From UBA2336 sp964404445 (GTDB taxonomy: Bacteria; Bacteroidota; Bacteroidia; Cytophagales; Cyclobacteriaceae): DNA of 64,000 nucleotides. Below, piece after piece: positions 52,595 through 60,857 of this stretch. How positions within the stretch are numbered: the first letter of the stretch is position 1; each line of letters begins with the position of its first letter. Made by a program: the position numbers and the translations under genes. The notes under the pieces were generated by a model that did not search any database, was not told the origin of the DNA, and worked only from the letters and a program-made list of their open reading frames with translations. The stretch covers positions 434,001-498,000 of the forward strand of contig CAYOJW010000003.1 in the NCBI GenBank assembly GCA_964404445.1, written 5' to 3'.

Positions 52595-55029
52595 TTGCTG
52601 ACAGGGTTGAGTGAAATGGTGTACAGGTTTTTTCCTTCGTGCGGGGTTTGTAAAAACGATAAAGCGAAGTGCTTGTCGGCTGTCCATGTATCAAGAAGGT
52701 TGCTGTAATAGTAACTTCCCGGATTACCCGATTGTCCGCCCGGGTAAACGCCCCAGGCTTTTATGCCTGATTTTTCTAAGCTTACTACCATCCGCCACGA
52801 TGGCCCGTGTGTGCGTGCGTGTGCATTCACAATGTCGTGGTTGCCACCGTGTTTAACATGGATATTGAATGGCTCTAAACGTGCCAGATGCCCGATGTAG
52901 CTGTCTTTAAAATCGCCCCACTGCACAAGGCTGTTGTTTGGATGCTCGCTTTTCCATTTCAGAATATCCTGAACGCCCTCTTTATACGACAGACGAAGCA
53001 CTTCACGGGCTGTTTCTTTTGCTTCGGTATCTGTAATATCGAAGAAGCTGAGTTCAGGTTTTTCTTTGATGAGTTTGATAGTGTTGTATGTGGTTGGCCG
53101 GGCGAGGATCACATTTGATTTATCCATTTCGTCCCAGATCATTGGCATGAGTTTATCCCACCACGCTTCGTAATACGATGCCGCTTCCGATTCGGCTGTA
53201 TTAAAATAATCCCACTGTTTTAGGGCTGTATAAATACTACGCTCATCGTTGGAAAGCGAAGTCGTATCTAAATACTGTAAGAATACAGGAAGGCTTTCGG
53301 CAGCTTTCAGGTTGTAATTATCGGCCTGTAACTTCATCATGTCCTCTACGGTGATACCGGAAGACTCACGCAATACCTGATTGATCCTCCGGTTGCGGTA
53401 TGCTTCCCAGTGCGATGCGGTTATGTAATACGGATAGGTTGAATCGGCCGGGTATTGATTGGCCGAACTCACAAATCCCCGTAAGGGATTTTTGTACATC
53501 ACATTTTGTTCGTTGGGAATATACGCCTGCCAACCGTTTGATCGTTTGCTGCCATCCAACACAAAACGACCTTCGTTTTTTCTGCGCACCGGGTATTTGC
53601 CCTGTATGCGCATGGCCACATCGCCCGATACCGATGCAAACACAAAATTTTGTGCCGGTGTACCAAAGTGATTGAGCGCCTCCATGTAATCGTTGTGGTT
53701 TTTACTGCGGTTCAGTTTATAGAAGGTGAGTATCTCGTCAGTGCCATCGTGCGACATCCAGCGGAAAGCATAATTGCTGAGTTGATCTTTAGCGTGATAG
53801 GTTTCATCGTAGGTTACAGGCCCCCAGTGTGTATAGATAATGGTGTCGTAAAACGTTTCACCGCCACGAACCGTAAATTGCTCTACCACTTTTTCGGTAT
53901 CGAGCCATTGGCCGTCTAACAGGTATTTGTTCTTTTTGGTATCCTGATAGGTGATCTTATACCAATCCACAAGATCGCGCTGGGCATTGGTAACACTCCA
54001 GGCGATGGAGTCGTTAAACCCGATAACCACTCCGGGTGCACCGGGCAACGAAACTCCCATAACGTTTACATCGGGCGTATGTAGCTGAATAGCGTACCAG
54101 ATGGATGGTAAGGAAAGATTGAGGTGTGGATCGCCACATAGAATAGGCGCACCGGTAGCTGTTTTACTTCCGCTTACTGCCCAGTTATTGCTTCCGGTAG
54201 TCGGGTCGGGCGCGGGCAGTTTGCTTATGCTGATGAGCTCATCGGGTAATGCAAGCGGTACGGTATCGAGCTTGATGGCATTGAATTTCCAGTTGCCCGG
54301 ATTGCTTACGATAGGATCGGTTGGCGGTTCACGGTCGGGGTACAACAGGTCAACCATTTTATCACCAAACAAGGTTAACGCATTGGTCATTTCCATGTCT
54401 TTATCACCGATGTTCAGGGTTTGTGCCATGGCCTTCAAAAGCAGGGCGCATTTTAAGGTTGTCCACGGTTCGGGTTTATAATCTAACAGCTTATACTCAA
54501 TGGGCAAATCTTTGTAACGCAATGCAGCAATATATTGATTGATGCCTTCGGTGTAACGGTCAACAATGCGTTTGATTATAGGGTTTTCGAGCAACCGTTT
54601 TTCAGTTTGCCGGGCACCATAAACCATGCCGAGCCTGCGCTGCCCACGGTCGCGGTCAAGCGCCAGTTCACCTACAATTTCGGTGAGCCTGCCTGCCGCA
54701 GCGTGGGTTTGAAATTCCATTTGCCACAACCGGTAAGTGGCCGTAACATATCCCTGGGTAAAATACAGGTCATCGTCATGGTCGGCAAAAATGTGGGGAA
54801 TCATCATGCTGTCGTAAACTACTGTAACCGGCCCGGTTAAACCTTGCAGGTTAAGTTCTTGATTTTGAGGCGTTGTGGCAGGTTCGATATTTTGCCAGAA
54901 ACCATGTGCGGGGTCGAGGAATTTCCCCAGCGGAGGTACGGGGTTGTTTTTAATCACCCACCGGTTGTCTAACACATAGATTAACGCAACGCATACCAAT
55001 GAGGCAATACAAAATTTAAGTGTTTTCAT
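52591..55029 (-). CDS. Penicillin acylase family protein (Ntn hydrolase)
   Basis: An 812-aa protein with an N-terminal membrane anchor/signal (residues 4-20) and the penicillin-acylase fold. The chain is presumably cut before Ser280 in 'TTGSNNWAVSGSKTATG', which becomes the N-terminal nucleophile of the beta chain. Other family parts: 'TQGYVTATYRLWQMEFQTHAA', 'PHLNLSLPSIWYA', 'HTPDVNVMGVSLPGAPGVVIG' and the His in 'GGNHDIVNAHA'. Substrates may be acyl-homoserine lactones or other amides; not deducible here. It forms a two-gene operon with the small membrane protein. Confidence 0.93.
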   Translation of the reverse strand: MKTLKFCIASLVCVALIYVLDNRWVIKNNPVPPLGKFLDPAHGFWQNIEPATTPQNQELNLQGLTGPVTVVYDSMMIPHIFADHDDDLYFTQGYVTATYRLWQMEFQTHAAAGRLTEIVGELALDRDRGQRRLGMVYGARQTEKRLLENPIIKRIVDRYTEGINQYIAALRYKDLPIEYKLLDYKPEPWTTLKCALLLKAMAQTLNIGDKDMEMTNALTLFGDKMVDLLYPDREPPTDPIVSNPGNWKFNAIKLDTVPLALPDELISISKLPAPDPTTGSNNWAVSGSKTATGAPILCGDPHLNLSLPSIWYAIQLHTPDVNVMGVSLPGAPGVVIGFNDSIAWSVTNAQRDLVDWYKITYQDTKKNKYLLDGQWLDTEKVVEQFTVRGGETFYDTIIYTHWGPVTYDETYHAKDQLSNYAFRWMSHDGTDEILTFYKLNRSKNHNDYMEALNHFGTPAQNFVFASVSGDVAMRIQGKYPVRRKNEGRFVLDGSKRSNGWQAYIPNEQNVMYKNPLRGFVSSANQYPADSTYPYYITASHWEAYRNRRINQVLRESSGITVEDMMKLQADNYNLKAAESLPVFLQYLDTTSLSNDERSIYTALKQWDYFNTAESEAASYYEAWWDKLMPMIWDEMDKSNVILARPTTYNTIKLIKEKPELSFFDITDTEAKETAREVLRLSYKEGVQDILKWKSEHPNNSLVQWGDFKDSYIGHLARLEPFNIHVKHGGNHDIVNAHARTHGPSWRMVVSLEKSGIKAWGVYPGGQSGNPGSYYYSNLLDTWTADKHFALSFLQTPHEGKNLYTISLNPVSK

Positions 55030-55114
55030 TCAGGCTTATGCTTTAGCGCCTGAATGTAAAAAGCTTTTCCTAATTTTCGGGCGTAAACAGGAAAAATTAC
55101 CCTAATTCAACCGT

Positions 55115-55657
55115 TTGAAACAGATACTCAGCCAATACACGAAAGAGCAAATCAAGAAAGCCGGGCAAATCAGGGCCATCTTTTTTGATACCGATGGCGT
55201 GCTTACCGATGGTAAAATTATTTATGATGATACCGGTCGCGAAATCAAAGCGTTTAATGTGAAGGATGGCTACATTATCAGCCACCTGAAAAAAGCGGGT
55301 TTTGTTGTGGGTATCATCACCGGGCGTGACTCTAAAACGGTAAGCCATCGGGCAGCCGAACTCAAACTCGATTTTTGTCATCAGGGAATTGTTGATAAGC
55401 TATCGGTGTTTGAGAAATTAGTTGAGTTTCATAAGCTCAAGAAAAAACAGGTAGCCTATATTGGTGACGATATAAATGATTTAGTTACACTATCGGCTTG
55501 CGGTTTGTCGGCCAGCCCTGCCGATGGCATGAGTTATGTAAAAGCAAAGGTGGACATTGTTACACAAGCCAAAGGCGGCCAGGGTGTATTACGTGAAGTG
55601 GCCGATTTTATATTGGCCGCCCAGGGTAAACTCGAAAAAATCTTAAAGAGTAATTAA
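55115..55657 (+). CDS. KDO-8-phosphate phosphatase (KdsC-like HAD)
   Basis: A 180-aa HAD phosphatase of the capless KdsC type. Motif I is 'FFDTDGVLTDG' (two catalytic Asp), motif II is near 'GIITGRDSKTV', and motif III is 'IGDDINDL'. It starts with TTG at 55115. KdsC removes phosphate from KDO-8-phosphate. Its neighbour kdsA is nine bases downstream, so the pair makes KDO for lipopolysaccharide inner core. Confidence 0.9.
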   Translation: MKQILSQYTKEQIKKAGQIRAIFFDTDGVLTDGKIIYDDTGREIKAFNVKDGYIISHLKKAGFVVGIITGRDSKTVSHRAAELKLDFCHQGIVDKLSVFEKLVEFHKLKKKQVAYIGDDINDLVTLSACGLSASPADGMSYVKAKVDIVTQAKGGQGVLREVADFILAAQGKLEKILKSN

Positions 55658-55665
55658 TTAACGTT

Positions 55666-56505
55666 ATGCAGGTATTTAAAGATAAAGTAACCATTGCCGA
55701 TACCCTTACCGTAGGCGGTGATAAAATGGTGTTGTTTGCCGGGCCGTGTGCGGCCGAAAGTTTTGAAATTTGCAGCGAAGTAGGCGCGCATGTAAAACAA
55801 TTATGCAGCGAGTTAGACATCCAGTATGTTTTTAAGTCATCGTTCGATAAGGCCAACCGTACCTCGTCAGGCTCGTACCGTGGAAATACCATGGAGGAGG
55901 GGCTTAAAATATTGTCGCGCGTAAAACATGAACTGAATTTGCCCATTGTTACCGATGTGCATGAGTCATACCAATGTGAGGAGGCGGCCACGGTAGCCGA
56001 TGTATTACAGATACCGGCTTTTTTGTGCCGTCAAACCGATCTGTTGAAAGCGGCCGCTAAAACTGGTAAAACTGTTAAAATCAAAAAGGGGCAGTTTATG
56101 GCACCTGAGGATATGCAATATGCTGTTCAAAAGGTGAGGGGCGAAGGCAATCATAATGTACTGTTAACCGAACGGGGCGCCAGTTTTGGATACCATACTT
56201 TAGTGGTAGATATGCGATCGTTGCCTATCATGCGCCAGTATGCACCGGTTATTTTTGATGTAACGCATTCGGTTCAGCAACCCGGAGGCAAAGGCGGTTC
56301 ATCGGGCGGGCAACGTGAGTTTGCACCATTTCTGGCACGGGCTGCGGCAGCAACCGGTATTGATGGTTTTTTTATTGAAACCCACCCAAACCCCGATAAA
56401 GCATTGAGTGATGGCCCCAATATGATTCCGTTAAAAGAAATGAAGGCTTTCTTAACCATGCTGAAAGCCCACTGGGCGTTGGGCAGGGAAAGCTTAACGG
56501 TTTAA
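55666..56505 (+). CDS. kdsA: 3-deoxy-8-phosphooctulonate synthase
   Basis: A 279-aa KdsA with 'LFAGPCAAESFEICSEVGAH', 'VFKSSFDKANRTSSGSYRG', 'IPAFLCRQTDLLKAAAKTGK', 'IKKGQFMAPEDM' and 'GGSSGGQREFAPFLARAAAA'. It condenses phosphoenolpyruvate with arabinose-5-phosphate to KDO-8-phosphate. Its 3' end overlaps the convergent lipoprotein gene by 12 bases. Confidence 0.96.
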   Translation: MQVFKDKVTIADTLTVGGDKMVLFAGPCAAESFEICSEVGAHVKQLCSELDIQYVFKSSFDKANRTSSGSYRGNTMEEGLKILSRVKHELNLPIVTDVHESYQCEEAATVADVLQIPAFLCRQTDLLKAAAKTGKTVKIKKGQFMAPEDMQYAVQKVRGEGNHNVLLTERGASFGYHTLVVDMRSLPIMRQYAPVIFDVTHSVQQPGGKGGSSGGQREFAPFLARAAAATGIDGFFIETHPNPDKALSDGPNMIPLKEMKAFLTMLKAHWALGRESLTV

Positions 56506-57438
56506 TGTAATATCATCCAACTCGAAGTTGTAGATTTCTACGTTACTGGAGTTTAATGCGCGGTCGCGGATGCGAATGCTTATCCGCCACCGTTCGCTGC
56601 CAAAAATGGATATAAACGAAGTGCTTGCCATGGCATATCGGATAACGCCCTCGGCACCTGTACCCGAATGGGCACTGCCTATGTATGGGAACCTGCCATT
56701 GTAGGTAATACAGTGTTGCGAAAAGAAATCGTATTCAACATAATTCCCGCTAATAAACCTATAAAATTTTATTTCAATATTGTAGTGGTTAGGGTTTGGC
56801 CTGTACAGCAACGGATCGTTCAATACATAAAAAACCCTGCCGGTAGCTATTTCGTTTTGGGTGTTAACCGTGCCTACCAAATTTATATCACCTGTACTTT
56901 TGCTCCTTACTTCGTACAGGGTATCGGTAATGTTGTGCGTGGCATCATTTACAAGGTTTAACGTTGACTGCACCAATATTTCGGTTTTTGTATAGTTCTT
57001 ATCAACACTGATACATCGTGTAAAATCAGGGGAGGGCAGGAACCCGAACAATAGCGGATCCTGCGTACGGGTGTTGGCGGTAACAATTTTACCGGAAACT
57101 CCCTGTACATCACTTGAAGTAATTACGTTGTAGGTAAGCAACTTGCTGGGAATAATAGGTATGGTATCGCCCGAAGCGGTACCCACAAAATAGTAATCGA
57201 TATGAAACGGTTTTTCCGAATCGGCCGGTACATCGGGGCGTAACCCCAGGTTTCCATCGCCATCCTGGAAATCCATCGTCAGGATCAGGGTGTCGTAATC
57301 TGCGATTGTTCCAACCGCTTTAAACTCCAGCTTGCGGAACGTGATTTTTGGTATCACACTCATCTCGGGTGCTTCAAAGCACGCACTTACCGCCACCACC
57401 GAAAAACAAAACAAAACTAACCCCTTAATAACGCGCAT
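56494..57438 (-). CDS. Hypothetical lipoprotein
   Basis: A signal with lipobox (VAVSACFEA) leads a 314-aa, mostly beta-stranded protein. It contains 'LILTMDFQDGDGNLGLRPD', an acidic loop that may bind calcium and resembles short segments common in Bacteroidota exported lipoproteins. No catalytic motif is seen and I cannot name the family. It overlaps the kdsA 3' end tail to tail and diverges from the LuxE-like gene with a 44-base gap. Confidence 0.75.
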   Translation of the reverse strand: MRVIKGLVLFCFSVVAVSACFEAPEMSVIPKITFRKLEFKAVGTIADYDTLILTMDFQDGDGNLGLRPDVPADSEKPFHIDYYFVGTASGDTIPIIPSKLLTYNVITSSDVQGVSGKIVTANTRTQDPLLFGFLPSPDFTRCISVDKNYTKTEILVQSTLNLVNDATHNITDTLYEVRSKSTGDINLVGTVNTQNEIATGRVFYVLNDPLLYRPNPNHYNIEIKFYRFISGNYVEYDFFSQHCITYNGRFPYIGSAHSGTGAEGVIRYAMASTSFISIFGSERWRISIRIRDRALNSSNVEIYNFELDDITLNR

Positions 57439-57482
57439 GATGTATTTTTGATGCCGGACAAGATACGGAACGCCCGGATAAC

Positions 57483-58469
57483 TTGAAAAGTTTTAAATCG
57501 CTTTTATATACGCTTAACGCGCAAAACCTGCCAGATATTGCACTGCGGCTATTCCGGTTTCAGGCCGAAAAAAATCCGGTATATGCCCGTTACATTAGCC
57601 ATTTGGGTATTAATCCTGCACGTGTTCACACCCTGCACGATGTGCCTTTCATGCCCATTTCTTTTTTTAAATCACAAACTATTCAAACCGAAACCTGGCA
57701 GCCCGAAAGTTTTTTTACCAGCAGCGGCACCACCGGGTTAACCACCAGTACACACTTGGTTGCCGATATGGATTTTTACCTGAACCATACCGAACGTTGC
57801 TTTGAACACTTTTTCGGGACGCTTAACCAGTATCATATTTTTGCCCTGATGCCCTCGTATTTAGAGCGGTCGAACTCGTCACTCATTGCTATGCTGCAAC
57901 ATTTTATAGCCCGGGGCAATTCACCCTGTTCGGGATTTTACCTGTACGAGTACGAGAAACTGTTACACGATATTGCTGCCGCCCGGAAACACCAACCCGC
58001 CCGGAAAATAATTGTATGGGGGGTGAGTTTTGCCTTGCTGGATTTGATGGAAAAATTTTCGCCCGACCTGCACGATTGTATCGTGATGGAAACCGGTGGC
58101 ATGAAGGGCAGAAGGGCTGAGATTACACGACAACAGTTGCACAACCAGTTAAAGCAAGGCTTAAACGTTAAAGCGGTTTATTCGGAATATGGTATGACGG
58201 AGTTACTGTCGCAGGCGTATTCAAAAGGCGGTGAGTTGTTTTACCCTTCACCGTGGATGAAGATTTTAGTGCGCGAGGCTACCGATCCGTTTGAAAAAGG
58301 ACTCATCAACCAGTCGGGAGGGCTTAATGTGATCGATTTTGCCAACCTGCATTCCATAGCGTTTATCGAAACCGAAGATGCCGGTAAGGTATATGCCGAT
58401 GGTTCGTTTGAAGTGGCCGGCCGCCTCGACAACAGCGATGTACGGGGGTGTAATTTAATGGTCGAGTAA
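57483..58469 (+). CDS. LuxE/PaaK-like acyl-protein synthetase
   Basis: A 328-aa member of the LuxE acyl-protein synthetase group, in the ANL superfamily. The ATP-binding motif is 'SFFTSSGTTGLTTSTHL' near residue 78; later 'YGMTELLSQAYSKGG' is the adenylate-forming core and 'VIDFANLHSIAFIETEDAG' the C-terminal part. It starts with TTG at 57483. In luminous bacteria LuxE activates fatty acids for LuxC; here no luxC, luxD or luxAB is present, so it must act in another acyl-transfer. Function unknown. Confidence 0.85.
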   Translation: MKSFKSLLYTLNAQNLPDIALRLFRFQAEKNPVYARYISHLGINPARVHTLHDVPFMPISFFKSQTIQTETWQPESFFTSSGTTGLTTSTHLVADMDFYLNHTERCFEHFFGTLNQYHIFALMPSYLERSNSSLIAMLQHFIARGNSPCSGFYLYEYEKLLHDIAAARKHQPARKIIVWGVSFALLDLMEKFSPDLHDCIVMETGGMKGRRAEITRQQLHNQLKQGLNVKAVYSEYGMTELLSQAYSKGGELFYPSPWMKILVREATDPFEKGLINQSGGLNVIDFANLHSIAFIETEDAGKVYADGSFEVAGRLDNSDVRGCNLMVE

Positions 58470-58556
58470 CGTTTGAGCCAGACGAATGGCCGATAGCGGA
58501 GGTGGGTTTGTTTTTATTAGGAAAGAATTCTACATTTGTTAACTGTAAACCACTTG

Positions 58557-58682
58557 ATGATGAAAAAAGTAGTTATTTTCCTCCTTTTAGCCGGATTTGT
58601 GTCAGCTTGCAGCCAATACACCTGTCCCACGTACAGCAAAAAAGAGGCTCCTGTTAAAAGATCTGCCGAGCAAAAAATCTAA
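58557..58682 (+). CDS. Tiny Cys-lipoprotein, unknown
   Basis: A 41-residue protein starting MMKKVVIFLLLAGFVSACSQYT and ending in a basic tail. The lipobox is VSAC, with a short mature part 'CSQYTCPTYSKKEAPVKRS'. The mature part has a second Cys and a CPTY motif. Codon use and the clean signal peptide make it credible despite its size. It lies between the LuxE-like gene and the convergent response regulator, 87 bases after the former. I recall similar short lipoproteins in Cytophagales, but know no function. Confidence 0.65.
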   Translation: MMKKVVIFLLLAGFVSACSQYTCPTYSKKEAPVKRSAEQKI

Positions 58683-58686
58683 TACT

Positions 58687-59841
58687 TTAGAGGTATTTTT
58701 TGACATCATCTGCCCGGATTTCCTCTCCGGACATGATCACTAATCTTTCTACCACGTTTCTCAGTTCGCGTATATTGCCCGTCCAGCTATGCGCCTGCAA
58801 TGCTTTTATGGCTTTGTCTTCAATAATCTTCTTTTTGGTTCCGTAGCTTTCCGAAATATCTTCCAGGAACTTATCTACCAGCAACGGGATGTCGTCTTTC
58901 CGGTCGTCCAGCGATGGCACTTTAATCACAATTACACTCAGGCGATGGTATAAATCTTCGCGGAAACGCTGTTCGGCAATTTCTTTTTTCAGGTCTTTAT
59001 TGGTGGCGGCAATGATGCGCACGTTCACGGTAATTTCTTTTTCGCCTCCTACACGGGTTATTTTGTTTTCCTGAAGGGCACGCAATACTTTGGCTTGTGC
59101 TGAAAGGCTCATGTCACCGATTTCATCGAGGAAGAGTGTTCCGCCTTCGGCTTGTTCAAACTTACCGATGCGTTGCTTGATGGCCGATGTAAACGAGCCT
59201 TTCTCGTGACCAAACAACTCGCTTTCGATCAGCTCAGAAGGTATTGCCGCGCAGTTTACCTCGATCAGTGTGGCATCGGCACGTTTGCTTTGGGCGTGCA
59301 GGTTGCGGGCAACAAGCTCTTTACCACTGCCGTTAGGCCCGGTAATCAACACGCGGGCATCGGTAGCGCCCACTTTCTCGATCATTTCTTTTACGCTGTT
59401 GAGCGCCATCGAATCACCAACCAATTCAAAACCTTTGTTGATTTTCTTTTTCAGACTGCGGTTTTCTTCGCGCAGGGTGTTGCGTTCCAATACGTTGCGC
59501 AGGTGTATTAAAATGGTTTCGATGCTCTCGAACGGTTTTTGAATAAAGAAGTATGCCCCGCGTTTAATGCACTCCAGGGCGGTTTCTTTTGTACCGTGTG
59601 CCGATATGATAATGAACGGGGTGGTGATACCGGCTTTTTTTACACGTTCTAATAATTCAATGCCATCGATTTTGGGCATTTTAACATCGCAGAATACGAT
59701 GTCGTACAAATCTTCTTCGAGTTTACGTAACGCCTCTTCGCCATCTTTGGCTTCTTCTACTTCGTGATTTTCTTCGGTCAGGATTTCGCGCAGCGATGTA
59801 CGGATCGCGGCCATATCGTCAACAACTAAAATTTTTGCCAT
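58687..59841 (-). CDS. Response regulator with sigma-54 AAA+ domain, lacking an HTH
   Basis: A 384-aa NtrC-type protein: receiver domain with phosphoacceptor Asp52 in 'IVFCDVKMPKIDG', then an AAA+ domain with Walker A 'GPNGSGKE' (168-175), Walker B 'TLFLDEIGD', and the R-finger region 'NIRELRNVVERLVI'. The loop that contacts sigma-54 (usually GAFTGA) reads GSFTSA at residues 215-220. The chain ends after the AAA+ domain, without the usual C-terminal Fis-type helix-turn-helix. This is a known layout in Bacteroidota. It may act from solution or not use sigma-54 at all. Confidence 0.9.
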   Translation of the reverse strand: MAKILVVDDMAAIRTSLREILTEENHEVEEAKDGEEALRKLEEDLYDIVFCDVKMPKIDGIELLERVKKAGITTPFIIISAHGTKETALECIKRGAYFFIQKPFESIETILIHLRNVLERNTLREENRSLKKKINKGFELVGDSMALNSVKEMIEKVGATDARVLITGPNGSGKELVARNLHAQSKRADATLIEVNCAAIPSELIESELFGHEKGSFTSAIKQRIGKFEQAEGGTLFLDEIGDMSLSAQAKVLRALQENKITRVGGEKEITVNVRIIAATNKDLKKEIAEQRFREDLYHRLSVIVIKVPSLDDRKDDIPLLVDKFLEDISESYGTKKKIIEDKAIKALQAHSWTGNIRELRNVVERLVIMSGEEIRADDVKKYL

Positions 59842-59928
59842 GCTGCAAGTTTATAAAAAGTGCTGATCGGTTTCAGCGTGTAAGCAATAAAAAATGCAAG
59901 CCTGTAAGCCGGGTTCTGTTTCCCGATC

Positions 59929-59954
59929 CCGATCCCGATAGCTATCGGGATCGG
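59929..59954. repeat. Palindromic repeat copy 1 inside rnpB
   Basis: A perfect 26-bp palindrome, CCGATCCCGATAGC followed by its complement, centred at 59941/59942. In the RNA it forms a hairpin just before the conserved ACAGAACCCGGCTTA 3' end. It is flanked by an extra TCCCGATCCCGAT run, as if part of the unit had been duplicated. Confidence 0.9.
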
Positions 59955-59980
59955 AACGGGACTCTTATCATTTATCTGGT

Positions 59981-60006
59981 CCCGATCCCGATAGCTATCG
60001 GGACGG
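59981..60006. repeat. Palindromic repeat copy 2 inside rnpB
   Basis: The perfect 18-bp core TCCCGATAGCTATCGGGA lies at 59986-60003; outside it the arms CCCGA and CGGG pair only partly, so the outer part has diverged. In the RNA it forms a hairpin in the 3' third, between the GTAGATCGATT and CAGATAAATGATAAGAG segments. Confidence 0.88.
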
Positions 60007-60164
60007 GATCAATCGATCTACCCAATCATATCAGTTTGCACTATCAACGGGCCGCTGATCACTTTCGTGGATATGACCTATTTGATCTTTCAACGCGCGA
60101 GGTTTACCGTGCCCCTGTTGTTACCGCGAGGGCGGTAGGCTCTTACCCTACCTTTTCACTATCA

Positions 60165-60194
60165 CCCCGATCCCGATAGCTATCAGGACTGGGG
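60165..60194. repeat. Palindromic repeat copy 3 inside rnpB
   Basis: The core is TCCCGATAGCTATCAGGA (60171-60188), one base off the other copies; the outer arms CCCC and GGGG close the stem. By comparison with E. coli RNase P RNA, it stands where helix P9 would be, next to the P12-type segment. Confidence 0.85.
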
Positions 60195-60294
60195 CTACCT
60201 GTTTTCTGTGGTACTGTCTGTCATTGTATTGTTTCCCATACAATTCCCGTATTTTCATACGGCACGCTGCCCAATGTTGCCCGGACTTTCCTCC

Positions 60295-60320
60295 CCGATC
60301 CCGATAGCTATCGGGATCGG
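60295..60320. repeat. Palindromic repeat copy 4 inside rnpB
   Basis: The perfect 26-bp palindrome of copy 1 recurs here, two bases from the P4 strand GAGGAAAGTCCGGGC. In the RNA it occupies the place of helix P3 between the 5' strand of P1/P2 and P4. Confidence 0.9.
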
Positions 60321-60346
60321 AGCGATAAGACGGCTTGCATCAACAA

Positions 60347-60354
60347 CAAAGGTA
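60347..60354 (-). promoter_or_regulatory. -7 promoter box of rnpB
   Basis: TACCTTTG on the minus strand is a perfect TAnnTTTG box. It ends six bases before the RNA 5' end predicted from helix P1 (60341), exactly where a -7 element belongs. A clear -33 TTG was not found. Confidence 0.7.
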
Positions 60355-60375
60355 GTGAAATTGAAAGTAATTGCC

Positions 60376-60774
60376 TTAATGAATGTCTTTTCCGGTAAGC
60401 AAGAATTCGTAGGCATCGGCCTGGATGGCCACTTCCTGGATCGTATGTTTTACTTCGTCTTCCTGAGCACCTTCGGTAGGGAAGGAGGACTCTATTTTCA
60501 GGAACCCTTCGTCTAATACAACTTTGCTATAATCGAAGGCGGCACTTTTTTCAAGAAGTGCTTTGAGTTCGATGCCGGGATGGTATTCGCATACTTTCGA
60601 TGAAAGTAAGGCCCGTTGTTTTCCAGATCGCTTGCTGGTTGTTGTGGTCAGGATAACGGTCTGAAAACGGCCGTCCGACAACGGAACGACAATGATAGAT
60701 TTGGCATTATCGTACTCGGTAAACTGGCCATCGATCTGGCTGGCGTATTGTTTGGCAAAGGCTGAGATGTTCAT
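60376..60774 (-). CDS. Hypothetical cytosolic protein
   Basis: From ATG 60774 (MNISAFAKQYA...) the protein has 132 residues, with no signal or membrane segment, and alternating strands and helices ('SIIVVPLSDGRFQTVILTTT', 'KVVLDEGFLKIESSFPTEG'). The outline recalls YbjN or secretion-chaperone-like folds, but I cannot assign a family. It lies between rnpB and the TamB-like gene on the same strand, 83 bases after the latter. The longer frame from 60855 has an unconvincing N-terminus. Confidence 0.65.
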   Translation of the reverse strand: MNISAFAKQYASQIDGQFTEYDNAKSIIVVPLSDGRFQTVILTTTTSKRSGKQRALLSSKVCEYHPGIELKALLEKSAAFDYSKVVLDEGFLKIESSFPTEGAQEDEVKHTIQEVAIQADAYEFLLTGKDIH

Positions 60775-60857
60775 ACAACTTGGGTTTGGGAAATCAAAAT
60801 ATGAAAAGTTGTTGGTAAATGGCAGCTTAGGGGTCGAAAAAATTTGAATTTGCACAA

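Larger units (their letters stand above)
59891..60341 (-). ncRNA. rnpB: RNase P RNA with four palindromic repeat insertions
   Basis: On the minus strand the start GATGCAAGCCGTCTTATCGCT, the P4 5' strand GAGGAAAGTCCGGGC (60293-60279), the P12-type part GGTAGGGTAAGAGCCTACC, the GGGGCACGGTAAACC block and the 3' end ACAGAACCCGGCTTA followed by GGCTTGCAT (pairing with the 5' GATGCAAGCC as helix P1) are all RNase P RNA signatures of bacterial type A. Four palindromes with the core TCCCGATAGCTATCGGGA are built into its hairpins at 59929-59954, 59981-60006, 60165-60194 and 60295-60320. Total length is about 450 nt, longer than the usual 350-400. The RNA removes 5' leaders from tRNA precursors. Confidence 0.95.

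Noticed and set aside
59796..60516. Open frames on the + strand over rnpB
   Set aside because: They translate the structured RNA and the palindromic repeats, giving odd runs such as repeated Pro-Ile-Ala; RNase P RNA explains the region.
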